NCBI GenBank assembly: GCA_004151065.3
Contig: NWUY0300030053.1
Location: forward strand, 6,760 to 29,800
Direction: 5' to 3'
DNA length: 23,041 bases
DNA from: Larix sibirica
Lineage: Eukaryota > Streptophyta > Pinopsida > Pinales > Pinaceae
Shown here piece after piece: positions 1-10,002 of the stretch; position 1 is the first letter of the stretch, and each line of letters begins with the position of its first letter. The position numbers and the translations under genes were made by a program. Under the pieces are notes generated by a model that saw only the letters and a list, made by a program, of their open reading frames with translations, was not told the origin of the DNA and did no database searches.

Positions 1-188
1 AGAAAGAATTAGAGGTTAAATATAAAGGAAATTAAGATATTATTACTATAAGGAGGTTATTAACCCTAATATGGAAGATCAACAATATCTCTATGTTTTA
101 ACTAGTTTGAAGAAGAAAAAAAATTATGCAAGATAAGAACGAACTCTCATGAGCTAGATTCATATAGAAATAGGGAGTTGGACAATTC

Positions 189-249
189 CTATAACACTGT
201 GGGTGGAAAGGATTTGATTTCTATAACACCGCATTGGGTGGAAAGGATT
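189..249. repeat. Short imperfect direct repeat (two copies)
   Basis: The words CTATAACAC and GGGTGGAAAGGATT occur together at 189-214 and again at 221-249. The second copy is three bases longer because of a small insertion between the two words. The copies lie 32 bases apart. Confidence 0.7.
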
Positions 250-366
250 GTCCTTCTCTCTGAGACTACAAGCGTTGATGAAAATCACTTTCTCTTAGAA
301 TGCCATGTCTACATCCACATTGGTTCACACTTATATATTTGTTGCTACAATACAAACCTTCTTAAA

Positions 367-420
367 CCTTCTAACTTGTCAAAACTACTATAGTCCTTCT
401 AACTTGTCAAAACTATAGCG
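367..420. repeat. 28-bp tandem duplication
   Basis: The 20-base word CCTTCTAACTTGTCAAAACT begins at 367 and again at 395, so a 28-bp unit is present almost twice. The copies agree until the end of the second one. This is a simple local duplication with no sign of function. Confidence 0.85.
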
Positions 421-812
421 ACCTCAGAATGCTTCTTTCTAATCATTTTTAGCATAAATAAACTTATGGCCCAAGTAAATTATATTCGTAAGTCCCCATA
501 GTAAACGCTAACCATCTTCTTCTTCATCATCATCTAATATTCAATTCTTATCTTTTTAAATTATATGATAAAACAAATTAAATGAAAATACTTAATTATC
601 TAATATGAAAATTATTACTTATAACTTATATTTAATCTAGTGTACAATTATTATTCAATACTAAAAAATATAATTAAGTGCAAAATTGTTAAATAAGAAA
701 CTTATTTATTTAATACTAGTTATGTTATTAAATATCTAAAATGTCTTTCAAATTTAAATTAAGACCCATGACACTTCCCTTTTGGATGTGATGCACAATT
801 GAATGGCATTGA

Positions 813-1010
813 AAGCTGTGTAAGGAATTTTGTCGTCTTTTGATTCAATACTGTGTAAGTTTGGTTTCCCGCCTGTTGAATGCTTTTTAAGGAATTCTGC
901 TTCTTATTGACACTTGTTTAATGTTGTGTAAGGAATCCCACTTGTTTGAATGTTGTGTAAGACAATTTGCTACTTGTTACCGTTGTTTAATGTTGTTTTC
1001 TCTTGTTGAA
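813..1010. repeat. Degenerate short-unit repeat
   Basis: Words of the type TGTGTAAGGAAT recur at about 817, 852, 886, 925 and 954, with CTTGTTTAATGTTG-like words between them. Spacing varies from roughly 29 to 40 bases. It reads as an old, eroded minisatellite. Confidence 0.45.
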
Positions 1011-1074
1011 GGCTTGTGAGTGGCCTGATCAACATAGAATCTATTTGCATCATTGGAAGATCTACCAAGAAAGG

Positions 1075-1306
1075 TATTCTTGTGCAACTCCATACCGCTA
1101 TCTACTATCTACTGCAATAATTGTGTTTCCTACTTTATTTCCATGGTTTTCATGTTCAAGGTCTAGACGATCTACAAAATATGTCTACTATATTCCTGTG
1201 CAACACCATATCACTGATATATTTTGCGATAATTACATTTCCTACTTTATTTCCAATCTTCAAGCTCAAGTTCTTCATGCTCACTATATTTCCCTGGTGG
1301 TTATAC
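1075..1306. repeat. 116-bp imperfect tandem duplication
   Basis: TATTCTTGTGCAACTCCATA at 1075 matches TATTCCTGTGCAACACCATA at 1191. The shared word TTTCCTACTTTATTTCC follows in both, then related CATGTTCAAG and CAAGCTCAAG segments. The offset is 116 bases, which is not a multiple of three. Two overlapping open frames here (1003-1416 and 1121-1471) therefore read the two copies in different phases, which argues that neither is a conserved protein. Confidence 0.65.
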
Positions 1307-1854
1307 CTAAGATATTATATAGTGGTTATTCCTCGCTCTACCTTCCTACTCGACCTTCTGCTATGGGTGGTATGCGAAGCTACACATCCATTCACGGATT
1401 ACGATGTCCGGTCTAGACAGGTAGCAGTAATCTCTCAATCAGAGGCCTTTACCAATGCTACCCTACCATGATATGTTTGAACAGATGACATCCTTTCTAA
1501 ATACCGATCCATACCACTCGTTGTGCTAGTCACACCACCAATCAATATTTGTATGCATATTTCAATTTATTATAGATGAAATTAAAGTTTAGTAATATTA
1601 TATTATTTAAATTTGATAATTTCAAATCTAAGGTGTAAAATGTTGCAATTCCATGTGGGTTTATACATTGCATTAATATCATAGCTTCCTCCAATGATCT
1701 ATATTCCTTTTATGGACCGATTCCTTAGAATATAGACTAAAATTTTCCAATATTAGCCTTTCTTAAGGTCCAAAATAGTATTTTTAAGGATGCACCAAAC
1801 TATGCCATTATACAAGTGCCATACAAATAATAGTTTTATATAATACACAAATTA
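1307..1854. other. Non-coding DNA, nothing recognised
   Basis: This stretch has no open frame that I can support, no repeat that I can match elsewhere in the window and no RNA gene. It is AT-rich between about 1555 and 1640. Confidence 0.5.
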
Positions 1855-2085
1855 GACAAGGAGCGCTAGCCCATTCTCGCATTAGTAAATTTTGAGAAGA
1901 AATGAACACTAGACTTAACAATCTCTTCCTCTCACTTCTTTCGTTCATGGAAAGAGGAGCAGAAGGAGAATGCCCCTCTCCCAAACTCTTTTGTCAATAG
2001 TTACTAGCTGCTTTGGAAACCTTTAGGACATATTATAATTACATTGGTCATTCCTGACACTTCTAAATTTAGGGTAAGTACATGA
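1855..2085. repeat. Outlying piece of the purine/pyrimidine array
   Basis: AAGGAGCGCTAGCCCATTCTC near 1859 and the segment near 2037 (ATTACATTGGTCATTCC followed by GACACTTCTAAATTTAGGG) match the unit of the main array, for example ATTACATTGGCCCTTCC and CACACTTCTGAAATTTGAG near 10340. The piece is separated from the main block by about 970 bases of unrelated sequence, so the array probably once extended this far left. Confidence 0.6.
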
Positions 2086-3055
2086 AGTAGATAACGTCAT
2101 CTAGGCCCACATAACATGTGTCAGTGTCGGGTTTGAATATGTGGGCTCCACCTCTCTATCCTCTGTAGGACATCGATTCATTCATGTCTGCTTGCATGGG
2201 AATGGGTGAATTAATGCATTGGTAGGACTAGGTGTTAGCATCTCAAGACAAAAGTGGTTTCAAAATTTCATTGTCGAAACCATTTACAATCAGTATTCGA
2301 CACGTAGCAAGGCAGCTTCAAGGAAATGACTCGGTAGGGGTGCTTTATCCTTCATGCATCTTATTGAAGTGTTATTCCTCTATGTCATTGAGCAGATCAA
2401 TTTGAGGGTCAATTATTATGCTTGTTGGGGCTTATCACCTTTATGATTAAGCCCTTGGTTAAAAAATATGGACTAATACCACAGAGTTTGGGTTAAAATG
2501 TTCCCAAATTAGTATCCTTTGAAATAATACCAAAAAAAAGTGTTTCTAATGTATTATAACATAATAGCCATTTGAGTTAACTTCCAAATTTATAATACTA
2601 CCAAACCTTATGGAAATGTTTCTTAACCTATTTATTAAACTTATGGCCCTTAGTTGGAAGTGTCTCCTGAATGACATTGTCCTTTCATTAAACTCTCACG
2701 TCCTGGAAAATTGGACATTTTTTCCCATGTTGCAAGCATTGAATATAATTTGACATTTTTCCTAGAAAATATGATTACTAACATGCCCAATAAATTTCTT
2801 GTAATTTTCTAATTTGAGTGAACACCTGGATAAGGCGTAGTTGGCCTTTCACATGGTCCATATTTATTTCAAGAAATCTCATAATTAGGTTTTCTAAAGC
2901 CAAAAAATTAGTTCAAGTTTTTTAGAGAGTAAAAAATTGTGCTTAAGTTAGAAACACATTATTTTGGGATTTGAAATTAATTATTTATTATTAATAAGGC
3001 TAATTTTGAAATTTTTTAGTCCAGATTGGTTGAATTACTCTAGATTTTGTTGTAT
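2086..3055. other. Non-array sequence interrupting the repeat
   Basis: Array-like sequence stops near 2085 and resumes near 3056. Most of the interval lacks the array motifs, although short words near 2640 and 2810 are reminiscent of them. It has no supported reading frame. It may be an insertion or simply array sequence that has decayed beyond recognition. I cannot define its ends or find target-site duplications. Confidence 0.35.
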
Positions 3056-5727
3056 TAGTTCCTTCCTATTAGTAAATTCATGAGAAAGAGTGCTCCTTCC
3101 TTAGTCTTCTTCCATTTGTAATAAGAGGAGTAAAAGGAGCATGGGCCCTTTCAGACTCTTTTGTAGTCTGAGTGATATAGAGAAGGAGCATTGTCCCTTT
3201 CTCTCACTTTAATCATTTATGGGAGGAAGATAAGGACCACTAGCTCACACTCTCAATGTGAAGGAGAAGGAGCGTGGGCCCTTTCTTGAAATTTTCTAAT
3301 TTTAGTCAGTCGTAGGAGAAATGCCCTTTCACACACACTAGTCATTTTCGGAAGGAAGAGAAGGACCAATGGCCCTTTCTCAAAATTTACCCATATTTGA
3401 GATGAACAAAAGGATCATGGCCCCTTTTTCATGGCTCTGAAATTCGAGTGACAATGACGTGGAATTCCTTTCATTTTCTCAAGTAATAGTAACTTCAGGA
3501 GGGAGGGGGATCCTTCCTCGCACTTATTCCATTTGTAATAAAATGAGGAGAAGGAGCATGTGCCCTTTCTGACACTTGGTGGTCTTTATGATGCTTTCAT
3601 AATCCAAGGGAGATAGGGAAGGAGCACTGGCCCTTTCTAAAGAATTCAAGTGGCACTAGTGTTTCTCACACTTATTCCATTCATAAGAGTAGCATGGGAA
3701 TTCGATTAGATTGTTGGGAGGGGGTGGTAATATTGGTCCTTTCTCACTTATTCTATTTGCACTAGCCTTTCCTCCCACTTCTAAAATTTTAGTAAGGAGG
3801 AGAAGGATTCTTGTCCCTTTCTCACCCTTATGTGGATACAGTGATGAGAAGGACATGAAGTGGCCTCACTTTATGATGAGTGAGTAAGTAATTTCAAGAC
3901 ATAGGATGTGGAGGAGCATGCACTCTTTCTAAAACTATTGGTAATTGAATGAAGAATTGGCCCATTATATCACTTTTGTAGTTATTTAGCCGAAGATTCA
4001 AGGAGCACTAAACATATCCCACTCTTATCCATTCGAATGAGTATCATGTGAAATCCCTTTGAATTATGGAGGAGGACTAGAATCATTCACCCTTTCCCAA
4101 TTATGCTTTCCCTTCCTCACACATATGAAATTTGAGTAAGGAGGATAAGGAACACTGGCCCTTACTGACCATTTTATGGTCAGAGTGAGGAGGAGTGAGG
4201 AGAGGGTGAAGGAGCATGGGAAATTTCTCAAATTCTTAGTCTTTGAGTGACCAATTATTGGCCCTTTCTCTCAAGCTATTAATTCTTGGGAGGATGGGTC
4301 AAGGAGGAGGAGAAGGAGCACTAGCCCTCTCTCGTTTTTTTATGGTTTGAGTGATGAGGAGGAAATGGAGTTCCCTTGTTTTTAAAAGAACGAATTATTT
4401 TAAGACCGTGGAGGAGTAGCATGGACCATTTCTCAAACTCTTGGTCTTTGAGTGAGGTCCTGGCCCTTTCTCTCGATTTGGTAAGTTTTGGGAGGAAGAG
4501 TCAAGGAGCACTAGCCCCTCCCACACATGTTCTGTTCGGATGAGTAGTGTCGACCCTCGGGTTGTACCTTGACTATATTATATATTTCTTGGCCCTTTCT
4601 AACCCTATTCCAATTACAATGGACCTTTCTCACACTTCTGAAATTTGAGCTAGGAGGAGAAGGAGCACTTGCCCTTTCTCGCCCTTTTATGCTTAGATTG
4701 AAGGAGCATTGGCCTCAATTTCCTACCAGAAAGAAAGTTTAGGACAGAGGAGGATGAGCATGGGTCCATTCTCAAACACGTGTAATTTGAGTGATTAGTT
4801 GGCCCTTTATCTCTCTATAGGAGGAAACATCAAGTAGTAGTATCCCTTTCACAAAATTGTTCCATTCGAATGAGTAGCATGGCCACGGTGTCCATTAGAC
4901 TGTTGGGTGGGTGAGTGGAAATTGTTTCCCTTTCTCACCCTATTCTAATAACATTGTCCCTCCCTCGTACTTCTGAAATTTGAGTAAGGAGGAGAAGGAG
5001 CACTGGCCCTTTCTCACCCTTTTATGGTCAAAGTGACGAGGAAGTGTATTTAAGATGTAGGAGGAGAAAGAACATGGGCCCTTTCTCAAACTCTTGTACT
5101 TTGGGTGAGCAATTGGCCCTTTTTCTAGCTATGGAAATTTTTGGGAGGAAGACTCAAGGACCACTAGCGATTTCCCACACTTGCTCCTTTCAAATGAGTA
5201 GCATGGGAACTCCCTTATACTGTTGGGAGGGAGATTGACAGTTTGTCCCAATTCTGAAATTTCAGAAATGAGGAGAACGATCACTGGCCATTTCTCTCCC
5301 TTTTATGGTTCTAGCAATGAGGAGGAGGTGGAGTGGCCTCATATTCTAATGAGCGATATTTTGTGACAAAGGATGAGAATGAGCATGGAACTTTTATCCA
5401 ACTCTTGGTAATTTTAGGAGGAAGAGTCAAGGAGCACTGGCCCTTACCCAAATTTGCTTCAATTGTTTCCCACACTTGTTTCAGTTTTCAAAGGTAGAGT
5501 AATTTTAAAAGATAGGGGGAGGAACATGGGAACACCCTTAGATTGATAGGAAAGTGCCAATGTTGCCACTCCCTTCTTCAAAAATTACTTATTGTTGGGT
5601 TTCCCACACTTGTTTTAGTTTGCAAATATCAAGTAATGTTAAGACATAGGAGGAGGAACATGGCCGCACTCTTAGATTGTTGGGAAAGGGAGCATGACCC
5701 GAGTCATATTCTAAGGGATTACAGTGG
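3056..5727. repeat. Degenerate higher-order tandem array, block 1
   Basis: A purine-rich tract such as GGAGGAGAAGGAGCA is followed by a pyrimidine-rich tract such as TGGCCCTTTCTCACCC, and the pair recurs more than twenty times. Positions of the GGCCCTTTCTC-like word include about 3143, 3273, 3373, 3630, 4260, 4460, 4592, 5004, 5077 and 5117. A larger unit of roughly 340 bp is marked by CTTCTGAAATTTGAGTAAGG-like words at about 3770, 4115, 4630, 4967 and 5250. Each unit holds three related sub-blocks that end near TTTATGGT, GGGAGGAAGA and TTGTTGGGAGG. The copies are strongly diverged, with many small indels, so the array is old. Short open frames in it (for example 5044-5238 and 5543-5737) are repeat-derived and not called as genes. 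Confidence 0.85.
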
Positions 5728-5754
5728 TTACTATTAGTACAAAATATATAATCC

Positions 5755-5775
5755 TATATATATATATATATATAT
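5755..5775. repeat. (TA)n microsatellite
   Basis: An uninterrupted run of alternating T and A, about ten and a half dinucleotides long, lies just inside the left end of the putative inserted element. Confidence 0.95.
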
Positions 5776-6025
5776 CATGCAAGATCATTCATACATATAG
5801 AGATCAGTAAATTGAGAAAGTAATGGAGGTAGGAGGAACAAGTATTTTCATTATATAATCAAACCTAAGTGTAGAAAAGGTGGATAATTATTGCTATTTC
5901 ATATGGCTCACCATCCTAGTTATAAGAGCCATAAAATTACCCAAATCATTTCTTCAACCCAAAGAGAACAGGGGTATACAACTACAAAAAAAATTCTTAC
6001 AATATTACTTAATTGAAGAATATTG

Positions 6026-9000
6026 TCAAAGGTGTTGCGACAAGGATGTTTCTCCTGGAGGGGTGCATTCAACACATGAATCAACAATATCTGGGGTGGA
6101 GAGACCGAGGCGGTCTTGGAATTCTTCACAATCAGTAAGGACAGTCTTGATGTTCGTTGCGATGCTGGTAAGTTCAAATAGTTGAATGAGCTTAAAATAG
6201 ATTGGTTTATCCAACATATTCCTCATGTCGAGTCCAATGCTCTATGCTTGGACTTCGACAACTCTAATTAAATTGTAAATGCACTGGGTAAGCTAACTGG
6301 AATCTTCTTGTGCTTGTTTCCCTTCTTGAATCCATCGTTACTCACATTTTTGGAGTTTCTCTTGTCGCTAATGTTCCATGGTATTTTTTTCATCTAAAAT
6401 TTGGTCCATGGATAGTTCGGTTGATTTCCTTTTCCTATAGAGTTCCATTAAGGTTCTTTGTAGGATATACATTTCCACACAAACGTTCTCATAATATGAG
6501 TACTAGTTGTTGAGGATGACCGAGGCTGTGGTTGCTTGATGTTCATATTCCTTTAGCTTGGTGTGCATTCTTGGAACGCTTTGAACTAGTGGGAAATGAG
6601 GTTAATTGTTTCATCTTGTTGTTTCTAAAGTAGCCATTCATGAATTTTTTCATATTTCTCAAGCACAAATTTGAGTAGAGTTTTTATTTTTTCGGCTGCT
6701 CTATCTAAAAGAGCTTATGTCAGTTCCAATAATCTATTGTGCTGTCACTGTGTAGGTGGTCCATGAATTCCCTTGTTCCTCTTCAATTGTTTTGAGCTTC
6801 TTGGAACTTTTGGCCCATTGTCTATTTCGTTCCTAGGTGGGCACCTTGATAAATTCGTCAAGCTCTTATTCAGGAGTTGTAGAAGGGGAGAAGATGACTA
6901 GATTTGTTTATGTTCTGGACGTTGGATGCACTGTAAGGGTTATCTTAGTTTCACTCTTATTCTTTTTTCTTTTGCTACTTTTCTTGGAATATTTCTTTCA
7001 ATCCTTGCTAGGAGACACTGTCGTTTGTGAAGCATTCGATGTTTCTACAATTGATGCAGGTGGGGTAGTAGACGAGAGATCAGAATACAACGGAGGCACG
7101 GATGACGATGGATGTGTAGAGGATGATGTAGGAGGGTCGCTCGAGGGATTCATTGATGGAAAATTTGACGATACTATCGGAGGTAGCGTTGTCGGAGGTT
7201 TCTTTGTGTCGGCGGGGTATGAGTAAGAAGTTGCCGACGTACAAGTTGAAGGAATCGACAAGGGTACTAAAGGAAACAAAATTGACAATAATGGGGGGAG
7301 AGGGAAAGGTGTGTTAGGTAAGGTGGATCTCTACGTAAAGGAGGGGGAAGGGGTGATTTATATTGATTCAAGTGTGGTTTTCATAGGTATTGATGTGGTA
7401 AGTGGGTTCATGTAAAATGTAGTAAAAGGGGAGGATATGTTTCTAGAGGTAAAACATTCACAAGGCGAAGAATGGATTGATGCCAAACTTTTTCTCAATG
7501 AATTTTTCAAGGGGGATTCGTTTGTAGCTGAAGGAGGGGTAGAAGAGTTCATTACTGAGTTTGGTGAGGGCAATTTTAATTTGCTTGTGTATTTGAATGC
7601 AGGTCGTCTAGTATTAAGTAAAATAATTCATTGGCCAGGATGTCTTGCAGGGCGATGGGATAGTTGTTGCGAAATAAAATTACTAAATCTGGGTGTCTTT
7701 GTGAAGTGTTCAAGGCTGGATATGTTTACCTCTTGCTGGTATTCTTCAAATATAGTTGGATATTGAAAGGGGATTCGATGGTTAGGTCGACTAAATTTTT
7801 TTCTTTGGATGACTGGTTTGTCCTAGATTTCTTAGGATTGGGTGGTTGAATAGCAGTGGTTTACTTTGGAGTCACTAGCTGCAATGGTCGGCTTGACTCA
7901 TATTCCTTCTTAATATGTAGATAAAAAGCCAATTTGTTCTTTACTGAATCAACTAAGACATTATTAGCATGTTCTCTACGTTCTTCAACATCATCATCTA
8001 TGCCCTCAAGCAAGAGATGCTCTCTTTTGATGGAATTATTGTTGGATGCCTTAGCTCTGACCTCGCATTGGAACATAAGGATTTTCTCAGCGACTTGTCC
8101 TACATTTTACCGAATTTAGGAATCATGAAAATTGAGCTTGAATCCTTCTTTGACTAGGGGCTCATCTCCATATTCATCATTCGTGTTTACTGAAGGTTCA
8201 CCAACTGGTTCTTTTCCTTTGTTGGGTACTGGTATGATTTCTAGTGGATTATTTGGATCTTCTTATGATTAGAATTTTGTAATATATTATGTTACTTATA
8301 TATGTTCTTCTAACTCTCCCTCTGTTAGGGGTTTAGTAAGTTCCATATTTTGGGTCATATCCAGGGTCGGTATGGGGATTAAAGTATTTGAATACCTCGA
8401 TAAATCAATGAATAATTCAAGAATGTTAGGGTAGTAGTAAATCTCTTTAGAATCCTCTCTTGCACCTTGCATGAACCATACTTTTGTGTGATTAGGTGCA
8501 AGTTCAATGTGTGCTCCTTTAGGTATGAAATGATGAACTTGTTGTGGCACTCTTCATCAGGTAGATCTATTTTAATATCCTAGAACCAGAGTTTCAAGTA
8601 GATTTTTTATTTGTTTGATTTGGATGGAGGCCCTTTTCCTTTAAATATCCAAAAATTCCTCATAAGAGGTTGTTAAGTGCTAATGAACATTGTTTCTCCG
8701 ATTGGGGTAGTTTTCTCCATTACTATCCAAATGAGCAATGATGGAAATCTGATGGCATGTGCCTCTTCTTGGAACTTGTCATAGTTATCTTTTACTAATT
8801 TTGCGAGATGGTCATCCCAATTTAGTATTTTTTCCTCATAGACGGCATGATTGAATACTTCAAGCATGTCAAGCCTCAAGTCGGATGGTCGACCTGAGCT
8901 TGTTAAACATAGTGAAATTATTATATCATCCCATTTAACCGTCTCACACTTGACTTTTCTAATCATCAAACCTTTTGAGTTTTTTCCTGAGGATTCATGT

Positions 9001-9413
9001 GTGAGAGGTACTGTTGGTCCCTTGCTTGACTATCTGTTAATTGTATCAATAAGGGAGTCTATGATTGGAATTCCCTCGTCGATCCAAATTCTCCCGTCGT
9101 GGTATCTACTAACAATAAATTTTACTATGATTTCCTTTAGGTTTCCAAATGAGTTCAATAGGGCTGCATTTAGATAGTGTAGAATCTTTGTGGTAGTGAA
9201 CTTCTGGGAACCTTCTATCAATTGTCTTTCTTGGACTACCAAAGTCTCCATTTCGACATAGTATTTCTCCAATTTTGGTTCATCCAGTTTCACTTTCTTT
9301 ATTTGGTATATCCTTGTTCTCAGTGGAGTCATGGATGCTTCATCTTATTGCATTAGGTATTTTTGTTCTGTGGATTTGGTCTTGGTTGTGTTTGTGGCTT
9401 TCTTCGGTGCCAT
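6026..9413 (-). pseudogene. Decayed large reading frame, gag-like or element-encoded, unrecognised
   Basis: On the minus strand a start codon at 9413 (purine at -3, G at +4) opens MAPKKATNTTKTKSTEQKY. Coding character continues, through in-frame stops and several frameshifts, to a stop at 6026. Long open pieces lie at 9030-9332, 8673-8969, 8296-8550, 7861-8076, 7358-7573, 6998-7288 and 6026-6226. The first three segments, from the start to about 8673, share one frame. Shifts occur near 8560-8670, between 7580 and 7860, and around 6560-6740. The order is a basic N-terminus, a globular-looking region (FPSLLIWIVMEKTTPIGE near 8710-8770), a Ser/Pro/Thr-rich linker (6998-7288), then a Lys/Glu/Gln-rich, probably coiled-coil region and a C-terminus ending SLSQHL. 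Many of the stops are TAG or TAA where CAG or CAA would fit, as expected from decay of methylated cytosines. I do not recognise the family. A retroelement gag or a transposon accessory protein is possible. Confidence 0.55.
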
Positions 9414-9945
9414 ATCTGGTTCTTTGGAGAAACAAATTATGGTAAAATCAGGAAAATGTGTTGTATTTATAGGTGTGACACGCTCAAATCTTTTAAGGAA
9501 TGCAGGTAAATGTATTGAATATGGGTTTTGATGGTTACATCTCATTCACATGCTTGGTGAGGCTTCTGAAGGAATATTTCTTAACGCACTAGTCGGTGTG
9601 TGTGGAAGTCATTAATCTCAACGATAATATCATTGGTATGTAGGTCCATGCATCTTGTCATTTCTACATGGTATCTCAGGTGTCGTTCCTATTTTATGGT
9701 CCGTATCATTTCGATCTTGCTACGTTCACAACCTTTGTAAAACTCCACCGTGTTTGCCTTTTATTTTTGTGGCATATAAAAGTACCAAATATTCGATTGA
9801 TATATCCTTCCTTCCAATGTTACTTTTGTGCCATGCTTTTGTTGTTAATTTTGGTCTTCTTGATGATGGATGGAGAGAGACAAATTTTCATTGGGAATTA
9901 AGAGCGTAAAATACGGTTAAAAATTGTTTTTTGTAAGCCATGCAC

Positions 9946-9981
9946 TTTATAGTTTTTGTAGTAAGAAAAACACACTATTGG
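9946..9981 (-). promoter_or_regulatory. Possible CCAAT/TATA promoter of the decayed frame
   Basis: Reading the minus strand, CCAAT lies at 9981-9977 and TATAAA at 9951-9946, about 26 bases downstream. This order and direction suit transcription towards the start codon at 9413, leaving a long leader of roughly 500 bases. Both words are short and expected by chance in AT-rich DNA. Confidence 0.25.
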
Positions 9982-10002
9982 AATAAAAAATCATCCTTGT
10001 AA

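Larger units (their letters stand above)
1..812. other. AT-rich non-coding DNA
   Basis: I see no convincing coding region here. The stretch is AT-rich, particularly from about 530 to 770. A 71-codon reading frame at 178-393 begins in a small direct repeat and has no recognisable motif, so I do not call it a gene. Two short duplications are listed separately. Confidence 0.6.
5728..10002 (-). mobile_element. Putative inserted element with decayed large reading frame
   Basis: The array to the left ends near 5727 at ATTACAGTGG and resumes near 10003 at CGTTGGTCCTTC, which is the same phase of its unit (elsewhere ATTACATTGGCCCTTCC). The simplest reading is that about 4.27 kb was inserted into a continuous array. 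The inferred ends are TTAC on the left and GTAA on the right, which are complementary in inverted orientation. The flanking CAGTGG and CGTTGG could be an eroded target duplication. I found no long terminal repeats by comparing the two ends, and no reverse transcriptase, integrase or transposase motif. The content is a minus-strand decayed coding region. The element class is unknown, and the exact ends are inference. Confidence 0.5.

Noticed and set aside
1003-1471. Overlapping open frames of 137 and 116 codons
   Set aside because: They cross a 116-bp duplication that changes the reading phase, have no recognisable motif, and the longer one begins at a non-ATG codon.
3056-5727. CRISPR-like array
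   Set aside because: The repeats are degenerate, differ in length and merge with their spacers, and the sequence is plant-like. There are no uniform repeats with unique spacers.
6837-7226. 129-codon plus-strand frame
   Set aside because: It is the opposite strand of the Ser/Pro/Thr-rich part of the minus-strand pseudogene, and its Gly/Val/Asp-rich composition is the mirror of that.
7437-9909. Other plus-strand frames over and beside the minus-strand pseudogene (and their copies at 14079-16551)
   Set aside because: Most are short shadows of the minus-strand coding character. The two after 9655 lie in the presumed leader region and have no motifs.
5728-10002. LTR retrotransposon with two LTRs
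   Set aside because: The left and right ends of the interval show no shared direct repeat, and no primer-binding site was seen near the start of the minus-strand frame.
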